Shown one piece after another: positions 55,708-64,000 of a stretch of 64,000 nucleotides of DNA. Position 1 is the first letter of the stretch; every line of letters starts with the position of its first letter. Where the stretch lies: NCBI GenBank assembly GCA_037440405.1, contig JBBIUE010000005.1, forward strand, positions 1 to 64,000, read 5' to 3'. The notes below the pieces were generated by a model. It was not told where the DNA came from. It searched no databases and saw only the letters and a list, made by a program, of their open reading frames with translations. The position numbers and the translations under genes were made by a program. The stretch is from JANMGV01 sp037440405. Its GTDB lineage: Bacteria; Planctomycetota; Planctomycetia; Pirellulales; Pirellulaceae.

Positions 55708-58700
55708 CTATTTACGATTGCGAACCAAGATCGGAGGTTGGGATGATGGACGTTCATTGCTTACGAAAACGGGACGAAAGATGCCACCCGCGCCTTGCCA
55801 ATCTTCGACTGCCACGACAATTTCTATTGATTCCTTGCCGACACACTGGTCCGGTAAAGCCAACGTAATCTTTTTCTCAAAAGCTGAATCTCGGGCCTGC
55901 CGGTCCCCGCCGGCTCCGCATGGTATACCATCGACAAATAAATCGAAATAGTCGTCGACTCCCGTAAACGTCAAGTATCGAGCGTCTTTGGGCAAGCGCA
56001 AGCGTTTCGCATACCACGCCCAGCCATCAACATGACCGAAACCCTGACCATCCCAGTGCGAGCCGATGCGGATCGAGCTCCATGATGAACGGTCAAAACT
56101 TGGGCTTTGCCACCCTTCCTGAAGGCCCATCGATTTGGGATCCGGCTGAAATTGCCAGTCCTCTTCTGGAAGCGGAATAAGAGTCGTACTCAAATCGGAT
56201 CGAACTCGTTCCAGCCATTCGGCAGATAAGGATTGCAGATGCGCACCATTCTCTAACGAGTGTGCCAACCACGATGCGACGTATTTCCCAGCAGCGCCGG
56301 AGCGATGATCATAACGCAATGTGGAAACACCTAGCCGTCCTCGGCCACATGCCGCTAACCAGCTCAAAGCATGAAACCGAAAATCCTTGATGTCGTGATT
56401 ATCCCACAAGAGAACGAATGGCGTAACCTCATCCAAATAATCCGGTTGCAACATCGTCGGTCCAGCAAGATCAAAAGTTTGGAGTGACGACAGCATCCTG
56501 GCAAACCGATCATCATCGATGAAATCTCGGTTTACGATGACGCCTCCTCGCAAGAACCAGTGATTGCTGACTGGAAAAGAACCAGAGCTGCCATCTGTAA
56601 ATACGATCGCCAGCCCTCCGCGCTCGATCCAATTCAATAGTTCCGGATCCAAAAGCCGCGCAATGACTCCTGACTCGAAAGGATTCAACTTCGGTTCCCA
56701 TTCCCCGGATGCCATCTTCGGGATCATCCGCTGAACATCGTGCAATTCCATTGAAGGATGACGATACCAAGTTCTTCGGAATTCTCGCTCAATTGCAGGC
56801 ACAATCCAGATCGGCCACTCATTACAGTCGGTTCGATTTGCATAGGTCGCTTCCACTTTCAATACAGCTGGGGTGGGAACGGCGACCGTTGGAGTATTCC
56901 ATTCGAACGTTTGGGACGATGCATTCGACGACTTCTTTCCGATGGATATCGCTTCGATCGAAGAACCATCCTCTAACATCACGACTGCCCGGACTCGCTC
57001 TTGTGGAGAGCTGCTAGTCGAATGGACCAAGAACTGCTGAGTCGATCCTCCCTCGAAACTGCGCACGTCGTCCTGAGTGTCTAAGACAAGCATGTTTTCC
57101 TCGTGCCAGCTCCATTCCTGGGCGGGCCACTTCGGTAAATTCTGAAAGTCAATGAGCCCCATTGCGGCAAACGGAAAATCACGCATCACGCTGACTACGT
57201 AGCCCTGCCGAGGCATTCGAAGTCGATATTGCTCGATCTGGAATTTTCTCATTTGTAAGGCGTTAGAACGAGAATCGGCAGAAATGGCATCTACGCTTCG
57301 ATCGCCGGTTAAAGCACGCACTCGCTCTTTTGCCTCCTGAATCCGATGAGCGGAAATGAGACGGTTCGGATTCTCATGGTCGTATCCAATCTCCTCGAAC
57401 ACAGAAGCATCCGTCCAAGTGTCGGCAGCGATCGCTTCGCCAAGCATCAGTGGTTTCGGCGTTCTTTCTCGAATGTGTCGATCCAACCTCTCGAGCGTTT
57501 CCCGCCAAGTGTGATTGTTGCCGTAAGGATGATCGTCGTAGAAGTCGTGAATACGATGCCATTCGATCCAACTGCTATCATCCTCGACGATCGCTCCGGG
57601 GATCAGTTCATGTGCCCGATCATACAATCGCTGGATCACCGATAGCTCGGCGGAATGCCCGGTCTCGCAAGTAAGGCTTCGTAGAGCGATCGAGGCAAAA
57701 TTGCGATCCGAGTAGTAGAACTCATCGTACTCGGCGATCAGATCACTGAGGAACTCGTCAGTTAATTTCGGGTGCCACGTCGGATACTCCACCCAGGCCA
57801 ATATGCCCAATTCATCGCACAGCTCGAGGTACTCCCTCGGTGGAAACCAAAGACAGAACTTCATCAAGTTAAAACCGTAATCTTTGATGAACTGAAGTTC
57901 CCTCCGCATGTACTCGCGATCGATCGAAGGCGCAATGCGCGGTGGAGCATATCCCCAATTGAGTACACCTCGAATGGTGATCGGTTCTCCATTGAGCCAA
58001 AGCTCGCGACCACGAGTCTCGAACGAACGAATGCTAGCGTGAGTACGAATCGATTCCAAAACCTGATCGTCTCGATCACAAAGTTGAATTTCAATCAGAT
58101 AGCGAAAGGGATTGGAGGGGGCCCACCTGATGACCGTTGAAGGAACCAAGCTTGTTGAAATCGTACCGTCGGACTGAATCGGATAAGTTTGAGACGGTGA
58201 TTTTGGATCATCCGGAAAAAGGACACGAGTCCTCACGTGATAATTCGAAAGGTCGTCTCGATCGATGGCTGAATGAATCTGCAATTTCAACTCGATCTGA
58301 TCGGTATTCCAGCCTGCAGCGTACATCTGCAGATCGTCGATCCAAACGGGTTCATCAGTAATGATCAGCTCCACCTTCTGCCAGATGCCACCAAAATGAG
58401 GCAGAAAGATCGGAAGGAAGCCTTGGGTGTTATGACCGACTCGCTCGTCGACTTCCACTCGAAGCTTAGCACCAACTCGGAAGTGCTGGGTCAAGTCCAC
58501 TCGCCAGGTCGTCCACCCACCAAGGTGTTCCCCCACGAAAACATTATCGACGTAAACCCGCGCAAACGTTGCGACACCTCGGAACTGAGCCCACACTTTC
58601 CCTTTCAGCGAAGGGGCGATTTCTGGAAGGACCGTTTCATAGATTGCCGTGCCATCGAAGTCGTAACCCAACACAGGTTCCCAGCTATCCCCAACATTGA

Positions 58701-58854
58701 TCGCCTTCGGTTGGGGATCGCTCTGAGTCCGAATTGTCCATTCCCGAAGCTCAATAGACTTTCGGCCCGTGATGAACGTCGTCTCAGCATAACCCAGCGA
58801 AGCGATCCCGCCGAATACTGTGAGAATGAGGAAGTTCAGGATCCGCTTTGCCAT
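55708..58854 (-). CDS. exported GH2-family glycosidase
   Basis: Retaining beta-glycosidase of family GH2, 1,048 residues, with a signal peptide (MAKRILNFLILTVFGGIASLGYA, cleavage before ETTF). The N-terminal sugar-binding domain includes FRGVATFARVYVDNVFVGEHLGG; an Ig-like domain follows; the TIM barrel starts around ELWLNGEPITIRGVLNW. The acid/base candidate is Glu397 in LTCETGH, where Cys replaces the usual Asn before Glu, and the nucleophile candidate is Glu473 in MLGEAI. The ~550 C-terminal residues hold a long beta/helical extension, ending in a lectin-like WAWYAKRLRLP domain. Possible activities are beta-galactosidase, glucuronidase or mannosidase. It is the first gene of a three-gene operon. 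Confidence 0.85.
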   Translation of the reverse strand: MAKRILNFLILTVFGGIASLGYAETTFITGRKSIELREWTIRTQSDPQPKAINVGDSWEPVLGYDFDGTAIYETVLPEIAPSLKGKVWAQFRGVATFARVYVDNVFVGEHLGGWTTWRVDLTQHFRVGAKLRVEVDERVGHNTQGFLPIFLPHFGGIWQKVELIITDEPVWIDDLQMYAAGWNTDQIELKLQIHSAIDRDDLSNYHVRTRVLFPDDPKSPSQTYPIQSDGTISTSLVPSTVIRWAPSNPFRYLIEIQLCDRDDQVLESIRTHASIRSFETRGRELWLNGEPITIRGVLNWGYAPPRIAPSIDREYMRRELQFIKDYGFNLMKFCLWFPPREYLELCDELGILAWVEYPTWHPKLTDEFLSDLIAEYDEFYYSDRNFASIALRSLTCETGHSAELSVIQRLYDRAHELIPGAIVEDDSSWIEWHRIHDFYDDHPYGNNHTWRETLERLDRHIRERTPKPLMLGEAIAADTWTDASVFEEIGYDHENPNRLISAHRIQEAKERVRALTGDRSVDAISADSRSNALQMRKFQIEQYRLRMPRQGYVVSVMRDFPFAAMGLIDFQNLPKWPAQEWSWHEENMLVLDTQDDVRSFEGGSTQQFLVHSTSSSPQERVRAVVMLEDGSSIEAISIGKKSSNASSQTFEWNTPTVAVPTPAVLKVEATYANRTDCNEWPIWIVPAIEREFRRTWYRHPSMELHDVQRMIPKMASGEWEPKLNPFESGVIARLLDPELLNWIERGGLAIVFTDGSSGSFPVSNHWFLRGGVIVNRDFIDDDRFARMLSSLQTFDLAGPTMLQPDYLDEVTPFVLLWDNHDIKDFRFHALSWLAACGRGRLGVSTLRYDHRSGAAGKYVASWLAHSLENGAHLQSLSAEWLERVRSDLSTTLIPLPEEDWQFQPDPKSMGLQEGWQSPSFDRSSWSSIRIGSHWDGQGFGHVDGWAWYAKRLRLPKDARYLTFTGVDDYFDLFVDGIPCGAGGDRQARDSAFEKKITLALPDQCVGKESIEIVVAVEDWQGAGGIFRPVFVSNERPSSQPPILVRNRK

Positions 58855-59022
58855 TCAACGAAAGCCCCGTCATTCAAGGAAAGGTAACATGGAAAAATGT
58901 GAGGCGACAAGGTGAGTCTTATCGGGAACACTGCAGGGATCCATGCTCACCTACGAATCAACGGCGAGTTCGGCTCGATATCCGATTGTTGCATCACAAC
59001 CACCATTGCCGATCTGTCGAGG

Positions 59023-60984
59023 TCAAGATTCTTCGTCGGATCGCAATCGAGCCAGTACGGAATAATCTTCGAGCGTTGTCGTGTCACCGACTTGCTCCCT
59101 GCCACTGGCAATGTCACGAAGCAATCGTCGCATAATTTTTCCGCTGCGAGTTTTGGGTAGGGCTGTGGTGAACCGTATCTCGTCCGGCTGCGCGAGAGCA
59201 CCGATTTCTTTGCGGACATGCAGCTTCAGCTCACTTCGAAGCTGCTCGTCAGGAGCATGGTGTTTAAGGGTGACGAACGCTGCGATGCCCTGACCTTTGA
59301 TCTCGTCCGGCTTCCCAACGACGGCGGCTTCGGCAACGTTTGGGTGACTTACAAGCGCGCTTTCGATTTCGATGGTACTCAATCGATGTCCTGCGACATT
59401 GATGACATCATCGATCCGCCCCATGATCCAATAGTATCCATCCTCGTCTCGACGTGCATTGTCGCCAGTTAGATACTGGTGTGGAACCTTCGACCAATAA
59501 CCGTCAACATAACGTTGGTCGTCCCCCCAAATTCCTCTCAGCATCCCGGGCCACGGTTTGGCAATACACAACATGCCCCCATGATTGGTTTCAACTTCGT
59601 GAAAACTGCTGTCGACGATGCTTGGAACGATACCTGGAAGTGGTCGCGTGCAACTTCCTGGTTTCGTCGCAATGGCTCCCGGAAGTGGTGACATCATGAT
59701 CCCTCCGGTTTCGGTCTGCCACCAAGTGTCAACGATCGGGCAGCGACCACCACCAATCTTGTTGTAATACCACATCCACGCTTCCGGATTGATTCCTTCT
59801 CCTACCGAACCCAACAGCCGCAGACTCGACAGATCATGCTTGTCGACGTGAGCGTCTCCCCACTTGATAAAGGCGCGAATCGCAGTCGGAGCCGTGTAAA
59901 GAATGGTTGCACGATAGCGTTCAATGATTTCCCAGAATCGGTCCTCCGCAGGCCAGTTCGGGGCTCCCTCGTACATAATTTGAGTCGCTCCCGCCGACAT
60001 CGGTCCGTAGACGATGTAACTGTGACCGGTAATCCATCCACAATCGGCCGTACACCAAAAGATGTCCGAATCACGGAAATCGAAGACCAGTTCGAACGTG
60101 TACTTGGCGTAGAGATTGTAACCAGCGGTGGTGTGCCGAATCCCCTTAGGTTTTCCGGTCGAGCCGCTCGTGTAGAGAATGAATAAAGTGTTTTCGCTCT
60201 CGACCGGCTCAGCGGGACAAAGGTCGGACGCTTGTTCTAGGACTTCGTGCCACCAGAGATCGCGACCGGAGGTCATCGGACATTCCCCACCGATGCGCTG
60301 ATAAACAATACACCTTTCGACTGACGGACTTTTGGCTAGTGCTTCGTCGACGGTCGCCTTAAGTGGAAGCACCTTTCCCCGCCGCCAGCCGCCGTCTGCG
60401 GTGATTTGAAGCTTGGCTTTCGCGTCGTTGTTCCGGTCAGCCACTGCTTCAGCACTAAAACCACCGAAAATGACGGAATGCACTGCACCAATCCGAGCGC
60501 AAGCCAGCATAGCAACCACAAGCTCAGGAACCATGGGCATATAGATGCTAACCACGTCCCCTTTCTTGATTCCGAGCGACTTCAGAACATTCGCAAATCG
60601 GCAAACATCGCGATGTAAATCAGCGTAGCGGACAATCCGTCGATCGCCAGGTTCACCCTCCCAGTAAAAGGCAACGCGATCACCTCGCCCGGCTGTCACG
60701 TGAGCATCCAAGCACTGATAGGAAGCGTTCGTCTTCCCATCCGAGAACCACTTTGCGAAAGGTTCGTCCCATTCCAATGTCGTACTGAAAGGTTCGAACC
60801 AATGAAGATGTTGTTTCGCCAGATTTGCCCAGAACGCTTCGTTGTCTCGAATCGACTCGGCATACAGCTCTTCGTAAGCCTGAAGCGATGAAATTCGAGC
60901 CCGTCGAACGAAGTCAACACTTGGAAGAAACTTGCGAGTTTCCTGCATTACATTGACAACTTTGTCAGAGATTACTTGGTTCAT
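59023..60984 (-). CDS. acsA: acetyl-CoA synthetase
   Basis: Activates acetate to acetyl-CoA through acetyl-AMP; 653 residues, cytoplasmic. Motifs are YTSGSTGKPKG (271-281, ATP-binding P-loop), DTWWQTETGG, the TGDNARRDEDGYYWIMGR hinge with its Asp, and the C-terminal TRSGKIMRR, whose Lys is the site of inhibitory acetylation in Acs proteins. These distinguish it from medium-chain acyl-CoA synthetases. It begins 25 bp after the Cys-rich gene, so it is probably co-transcribed with it from a promoter upstream of 63088. Confidence 0.96.
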   Translation of the reverse strand: MNQVISDKVVNVMQETRKFLPSVDFVRRARISSLQAYEELYAESIRDNEAFWANLAKQHLHWFEPFSTTLEWDEPFAKWFSDGKTNASYQCLDAHVTAGRGDRVAFYWEGEPGDRRIVRYADLHRDVCRFANVLKSLGIKKGDVVSIYMPMVPELVVAMLACARIGAVHSVIFGGFSAEAVADRNNDAKAKLQITADGGWRRGKVLPLKATVDEALAKSPSVERCIVYQRIGGECPMTSGRDLWWHEVLEQASDLCPAEPVESENTLFILYTSGSTGKPKGIRHTTAGYNLYAKYTFELVFDFRDSDIFWCTADCGWITGHSYIVYGPMSAGATQIMYEGAPNWPAEDRFWEIIERYRATILYTAPTAIRAFIKWGDAHVDKHDLSSLRLLGSVGEGINPEAWMWYYNKIGGGRCPIVDTWWQTETGGIMMSPLPGAIATKPGSCTRPLPGIVPSIVDSSFHEVETNHGGMLCIAKPWPGMLRGIWGDDQRYVDGYWSKVPHQYLTGDNARRDEDGYYWIMGRIDDVINVAGHRLSTIEIESALVSHPNVAEAAVVGKPDEIKGQGIAAFVTLKHHAPDEQLRSELKLHVRKEIGALAQPDEIRFTTALPKTRSGKIMRRLLRDIASGREQVGDTTTLEDYSVLARLRSDEES

Positions 60985-61009
60985 GGTACCTTCCTGGATC
61001 GATGAGCCA

Positions 61010-63088
61010 TTAGTCGTCGGAGTCCTTTGGTTTCTTCTTCTCTTTCTCTTTCTCTTTCTCTTTCGCTTTCTCTTTCGTCTCCGCCTTGGCGTATTCTTCT
61101 TTTTCCTTTACCGCTGCTTTGAACCGTCTCAGATAATCGTTGTTCATCTCGCGAATTTCGTCCGGAGTCAAAGCTTTTTGAGAATGGCGTTCATCGACTT
61201 CGATCTCTTTGGAGCCTTTGGCACGTGACTGCTGGAAAAATTCGTTGAGCCGATTTTGCTGCTCAGCCAAACGTTTCACCTCCAAACTTAACTGTTTGAA
61301 GGCCATTTCCATATCTTTTTCTTTCTCACGCGATTGTTTCTCGACATTTTCCCGGTCCAATCGCATGCGGGCTTCTTCCATCCTTTGTTGTGCTTGCATC
61401 GCTTGCTGGCGGGCAAGCTGCTGCCTTTCTTCCCATTCCACTCTTACTTTCGAGAGTTGATTGCGTGCTTCTTCATTGGCTTGATTGAGTTGACGATTCT
61501 CGCGCTCCAATTGTTCGATTCGCTGCCGCATCTGCTCCATTCGTTCGCGTGTTTCGGCCAGCTCTCGTCGGTGCTGTTCTTGGTTGGCTTCTGGTGCGAA
61601 CTGTCCCATCCTGTGCGGTGCTTCCGAGGGCATTTGCATCGGTGGATGGTGTGGTTGTGGGGCACTTGGCATCGGCTGAAAATTTGGAGGTGGTACTGGA
61701 ATGAAGTTCTGGCTTGGATGTCCTGAGGGGCCTGGCATCCTCTGTTGCATTTCGTGCATACCCGGGTGATATTGGTGTCTTGCGTCAGCTTGAATTTGCC
61801 GAGATTGAGGAGCTGCCGGAACAGCAATTCTTGCCTGATCAACAGCAGCATGCGGTGACTTGCTCTGCGTTTCGATCGCAACGACCAAGCGGTTGATGGC
61901 GGCGATCAATTCGCCTAGCTCGGCATGTTCATGCTTCCCTCCATTTCCGCATTTCGCGCAGTCGCCTTTACAAGACTCGCTACATTCTTTTGCTTTCTCG
62001 CACGTGGAATCTTTTGCTTCGTCGCAAGAGGTGATAGACGCATTCGCACATTTCTCGCATTTCTGGCTGCACTCTGCAGATGGCTTCTCGGCGCCATCGC
62101 TGCAGGTGTCCGACTTCTTTCCGCATTCGCCGCCACAGTCCGTCTTGCCCGCCGTACATACTTCGCCGCAGGACTTGCTCTCCGTGCGCTCCGTTTTATC
62201 GCAATTTTCCGAGCAAGTTTGCTTGTCACATTCCGACGCGATTTCCGACGAATTCACCGATTTACATGACTCGCATGCAGAGGTGCAAGCTTGCGATTTC
62301 CCCTCGCAGTGTTCGCACTTTTGTGCCTGGCAAGTGGACTCTGCATTCGCTGAATCGCATTCTGGGGTCTGATCGCACTGCTCCGTCTGATCACAGGCTT
62401 TCGTCTCAGCCTCGCAACAAGGTACGTCATCCGAGCACCCTGTCGCATCGTCGTTGGAGTTAGTCACGAGGCTGACGAATTCGATGCCATGGTTCGAGGG
62501 AAACGTTGATGCGTTCGTATTCTCTGATGGGACGTTCGACTCGCTGGACGGGTTCGATAAAACGGCGCTGCGATTCTCGTCTTCATCGATTGCCGTTTGG
62601 GTCGCTTCGAAATGCTCGTTTTGCGGTTCGTAAGCTGAACGCGGTGCCGGAATTAAGTCACCCGATGGACTCGGCGTTTTCTCTGGAACCTCGAACACGC
62701 GAACGTTAAGTAAGGTCGCACCTTGGGGAAGGTCTAATTCACTGATGACTCTCTGACGAACCGTTAGGGGTAGGCTCGTTAGTCCGATCTGCGGAGCGGG
62801 TGCTTCACCCACAATCGGAGCTTGAATGGCTGCTGCCGCAGACGCTACGGGACGGGGAAGGACCGCAGAACCAGTTCCGATCGAAAGAGTCTGAATCCGA
62901 TTCAGCGGAGGCAAGCCCAAGCGTTCGCGACATACATCGCATTGCATGACATCCGCTGGATAAATGGCGGCAAGTTGTGCCTCCCTCGCCGAATGTTGGT
63001 CTTGAGCTAGTGCCTGTGGACTGATCGTCAAGATCGCGGCAGCAGTCAGATACAAGAAGCCGACAATCATTTGGCGAAGGCGAGGCAT
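61010..63088 (-). CDS. secreted Cys-rich coiled-coil protein, function unknown
   Basis: A 692-residue protein I do not recognise. Order: signal peptide (1-29, MPRLRQMIVGFLYLTAAAIL...ALAQ); a CDVC at 50-53 followed by RERLGLPP; a spacer; a Cys-rich stretch at 218-380 with 29 Cys by my count, many as CxxC or spaced CDQT, CEHC, CKGDC; then Pro/Gln/Met-rich spacer (about 440-500); a long coiled coil (about 501-620) with Glu/Gln/Arg heptads; and a Lys/Glu tail (about 655-692) from a hexamer repeat. AGGAG lies seven bases before the ATG. It may be a metal-rich or disulfide-linked envelope structural protein; planctomycetes have Cys-rich cell-wall-like proteins. Upstream of acsA by 25 bp. Confidence 0.75.
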   Translation of the reverse strand: MPRLRQMIVGFLYLTAAAILTISPQALAQDQHSAREAQLAAIYPADVMQCDVCRERLGLPPLNRIQTLSIGTGSAVLPRPVASAAAAIQAPIVGEAPAPQIGLTSLPLTVRQRVISELDLPQGATLLNVRVFEVPEKTPSPSGDLIPAPRSAYEPQNEHFEATQTAIDEDENRSAVLSNPSSESNVPSENTNASTFPSNHGIEFVSLVTNSNDDATGCSDDVPCCEAETKACDQTEQCDQTPECDSANAESTCQAQKCEHCEGKSQACTSACESCKSVNSSEIASECDKQTCSENCDKTERTESKSCGEVCTAGKTDCGGECGKKSDTCSDGAEKPSAECSQKCEKCANASITSCDEAKDSTCEKAKECSESCKGDCAKCGNGGKHEHAELGELIAAINRLVVAIETQSKSPHAAVDQARIAVPAAPQSRQIQADARHQYHPGMHEMQQRMPGPSGHPSQNFIPVPPPNFQPMPSAPQPHHPPMQMPSEAPHRMGQFAPEANQEQHRRELAETRERMEQMRQRIEQLERENRQLNQANEEARNQLSKVRVEWEERQQLARQQAMQAQQRMEEARMRLDRENVEKQSREKEKDMEMAFKQLSLEVKRLAEQQNRLNEFFQQSRAKGSKEIEVDERHSQKALTPDEIREMNNDYLRRFKAAVKEKEEYAKAETKEKAKEKEKEKEKKKPKDSDD
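61040..61075 (-). repeat. six-unit AAAGAG hexamer repeat encoding Lys-Glu
   Basis: Six tandem hexamers (CTCTTT on the plus strand, AAAGAG on the coding strand; the fifth reads CGCTTT) at the 3' end of the Cys-rich gene. They encode alternating Lys-Glu with one Ala. The unit is a multiple of three, so copy-number slippage would alter tail length without a frameshift. Confidence 0.85.
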
Positions 63089-63703
63089 AGTAGGACTCCT
63101 TAAACTTGATCAGTTGCCAAATAGAATGTGAGTAAGCAATACTGAATTGGGATGGATCGCAGATTAGAGACATTCATCAAGCTATTGTCTATGATTCAGC
63201 CGAACTTTGCAAATAGCAAACGTTCTTTGATCGCAGGATTCTATCGAACTGCCCATTCGCTAGTCTCACCGACCGGTCCCCGACAACAGTCTGTTTTCTG
63301 AAACCGAAACATGCGCGAGGAAACGACCGATCGAAGCCTCTCTCGCTTTTGAAAGTTGTGCTCTTCGTGATTTGCCTTGAAAATCCGCAACCGGTAGCGC
63401 TATTTAGGCAAAAAGAAGAGATCAATATCTTCCTTGCTCGAGCTACGAGTTATGTAGTGCGAACAACGACTGAACTCACAATTCGGTTTGATAGAAATGC
63501 AGGCCAGTCGTCGTTTCGTTGGAAAGGAGACGATTACAGCGACAAATAGAACTTTGCGGGCTCGGTGGAACTCTCGGTCGATTGATTGCTAGACCAGAAA
63601 TCACGCACACGGGATGGAAGATCACTGCAGTCATTCGCAGCATTCTGGTGATGCCAACCCACTCAGCTCAAAGCAACTCCGGAAAACAAAGCCAACTCAC
63701 GTT
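63089..63703. other. intergenic region upstream of the Cys-rich gene
   Basis: About 615 bp with no gene I can support. Short frames (63189-63425 minus; 63349-63549, 63519-63707 plus) show no family features and no Shine-Dalgarno sites. It should contain the promoter of the Cys-rich/acsA transcript. No hairpin or repeat of note. Confidence 0.4.
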
Positions 63704-64000
63704 TTAGGGGCTTGGTTGCCGGAGAAAATCGTTGACGTCGCTGTACTTCTTCTTCTCTTCTTTAGAGAACCAACTCAACCAGCCGGAACTGTTCGACGAG
63801 CGGGACGAACGTGTGTATTCGCTTTCCTTGGGATAGGGGCGCAAAAAGTCGACGGTGTTATTCCACCAGCGTTTGGTTGTTCTCGACATGCGCGACCACA
63901 TGCTCGGTTGATTCTTGGGCACGCTGGACTTGGCAGCAAACGGATTCGACCACGAAGGCATCCAAGAACTGGATGATTTCGACTCAACACTACTTTTGGA
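63704..64000 (-). CDS. C-terminal part of a gene cut by the right edge
   Basis: The frame is open from the window edge (no stop up to 64000) to the stop at 63704, about 98 residues. The ATG at 63961 may be internal. The sequence is basic and Trp/Ser-rich (NPFAAK, KRWWNNTVDFLRP, GWLSWFSKEEKKKYSDVNDFLRQPSP), the style of short planctomycete proteins with NPF and DFLRP motifs and unknown function. It has no assignable domain. The real start must lie beyond the window. Confidence 0.6.
   Translation of the reverse strand, partial: SKSSVESKSSSSWMPSWSNPFAAKSSVPKNQPSMWSRMSRTTKRWWNNTVDFLRPYPKESEYTRSSRSSNSSGWLSWFSKEEKKKYSDVNDFLRQPSP

Noticed and set aside
61021..61080. Pyrimidine-rich tandem repeat as a CRISPR or regulatory repeat
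   Set aside because: It is the coding end of the Cys-rich gene (Lys-Glu repeats), with no spacers.
1..64000. tRNA, rRNA, CRISPR, prophage and insertion-sequence signals
   Set aside because: None recognised by eye: no transposase-like frames, no array of repeats, no cloverleaf-like intergenic sequence. A tRNAscan/Infernal run would settle it.

Overview
The window looks like a chromosomal segment of a planctomycete, most like the Pirellulaceae. The pointers are lineage-typical families: a DUF1549/DUF1553 cytochrome-like protein paired with a Tat-type DUF1501 protein, an ECF sigma factor divergent from a giant Ser/Thr kinase, a 1,949-residue FG-GAP/dehydrogenase/HEAT/haem/DUF1080 protein, a GSII-type glutamine synthetase and many secreted enzymes. 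Base composition is near even. Start codons are often GTG or TTG and Shine-Dalgarno sites are patchy. I see no rRNA, tRNA, CRISPR array, phage or insertion sequence.

Layout. 1-10.4 kb: cmk-plsC (ATGA overlap), an iron-type alcohol dehydrogenase, MoxR ATPase plus DUF58 protein, surE, an exported transglutaminase, a zinc-type dehydrogenase and a Deg protease. 10.4-22.6 kb: glutamine synthetase with a strong terminator, the DUF1501/DUF1549 pair, a double-domain universal stress protein, formate-THF ligase behind an HTH protein, an ornithine-type decarboxylase with a hairpin-rich leader, and nusB. 22.9-29.1 kb: exported aldose epimerase, a P1B-4 type metal ATPase, a membrane protein and the ECF sigma factor. 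29.2-33.8 kb: the divergent 1,513-residue kinase, ending in what looks like a polysaccharide-export domain. 34-45.7 kb: a WecB/TagA/CpsF glycosyltransferase, a degenerate sulfatase-like protein, a DapA-family protein, a frameshifted hisA, an EF-G paralogue, a YdeI-like protein, an orphan FlhA-C-like protein, ilvE, an exported methyltransferase and a dienelactone hydrolase. 45.8-64 kb: the giant multidomain protein, a sulfotransferase interrupted by one in-frame TGA, a compact operon (GH2 glycosidase, 4-hydroxyproline epimerase-family protein, YjhG-type dehydratase), acetyl-CoA synthetase downstream of a Cys-rich coiled-coil secreted protein, and a gene cut by the right edge.

How it fits together: most genes are core metabolism or scavenging of complex organic matter. 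The GH2 / epimerase / dehydratase operon and the giant dehydrogenase suggest breakdown of sugar polymers or sugar acids outside the cytoplasm. The sigma factor and kinase probably form one signalling unit, possibly tied to exopolysaccharide through the kinase C-terminus and the nearby glycosyltransferase.

The most unusual items are: (i) the kinase with an anti-sigma-like zinc motif at one end and a Wza-like domain at the other; (ii) a soluble FlhA-C-like protein with a possible Sm-like N-terminus; (iii) a secreted protein with 29 Cys in 163 residues followed by a coiled coil; (iv) two disrupted genes, hisA and the sulfotransferase; and (v) candidate RNA leaders in front of ilvE and the decarboxylase. 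No wholly new defence or mobile system was found.
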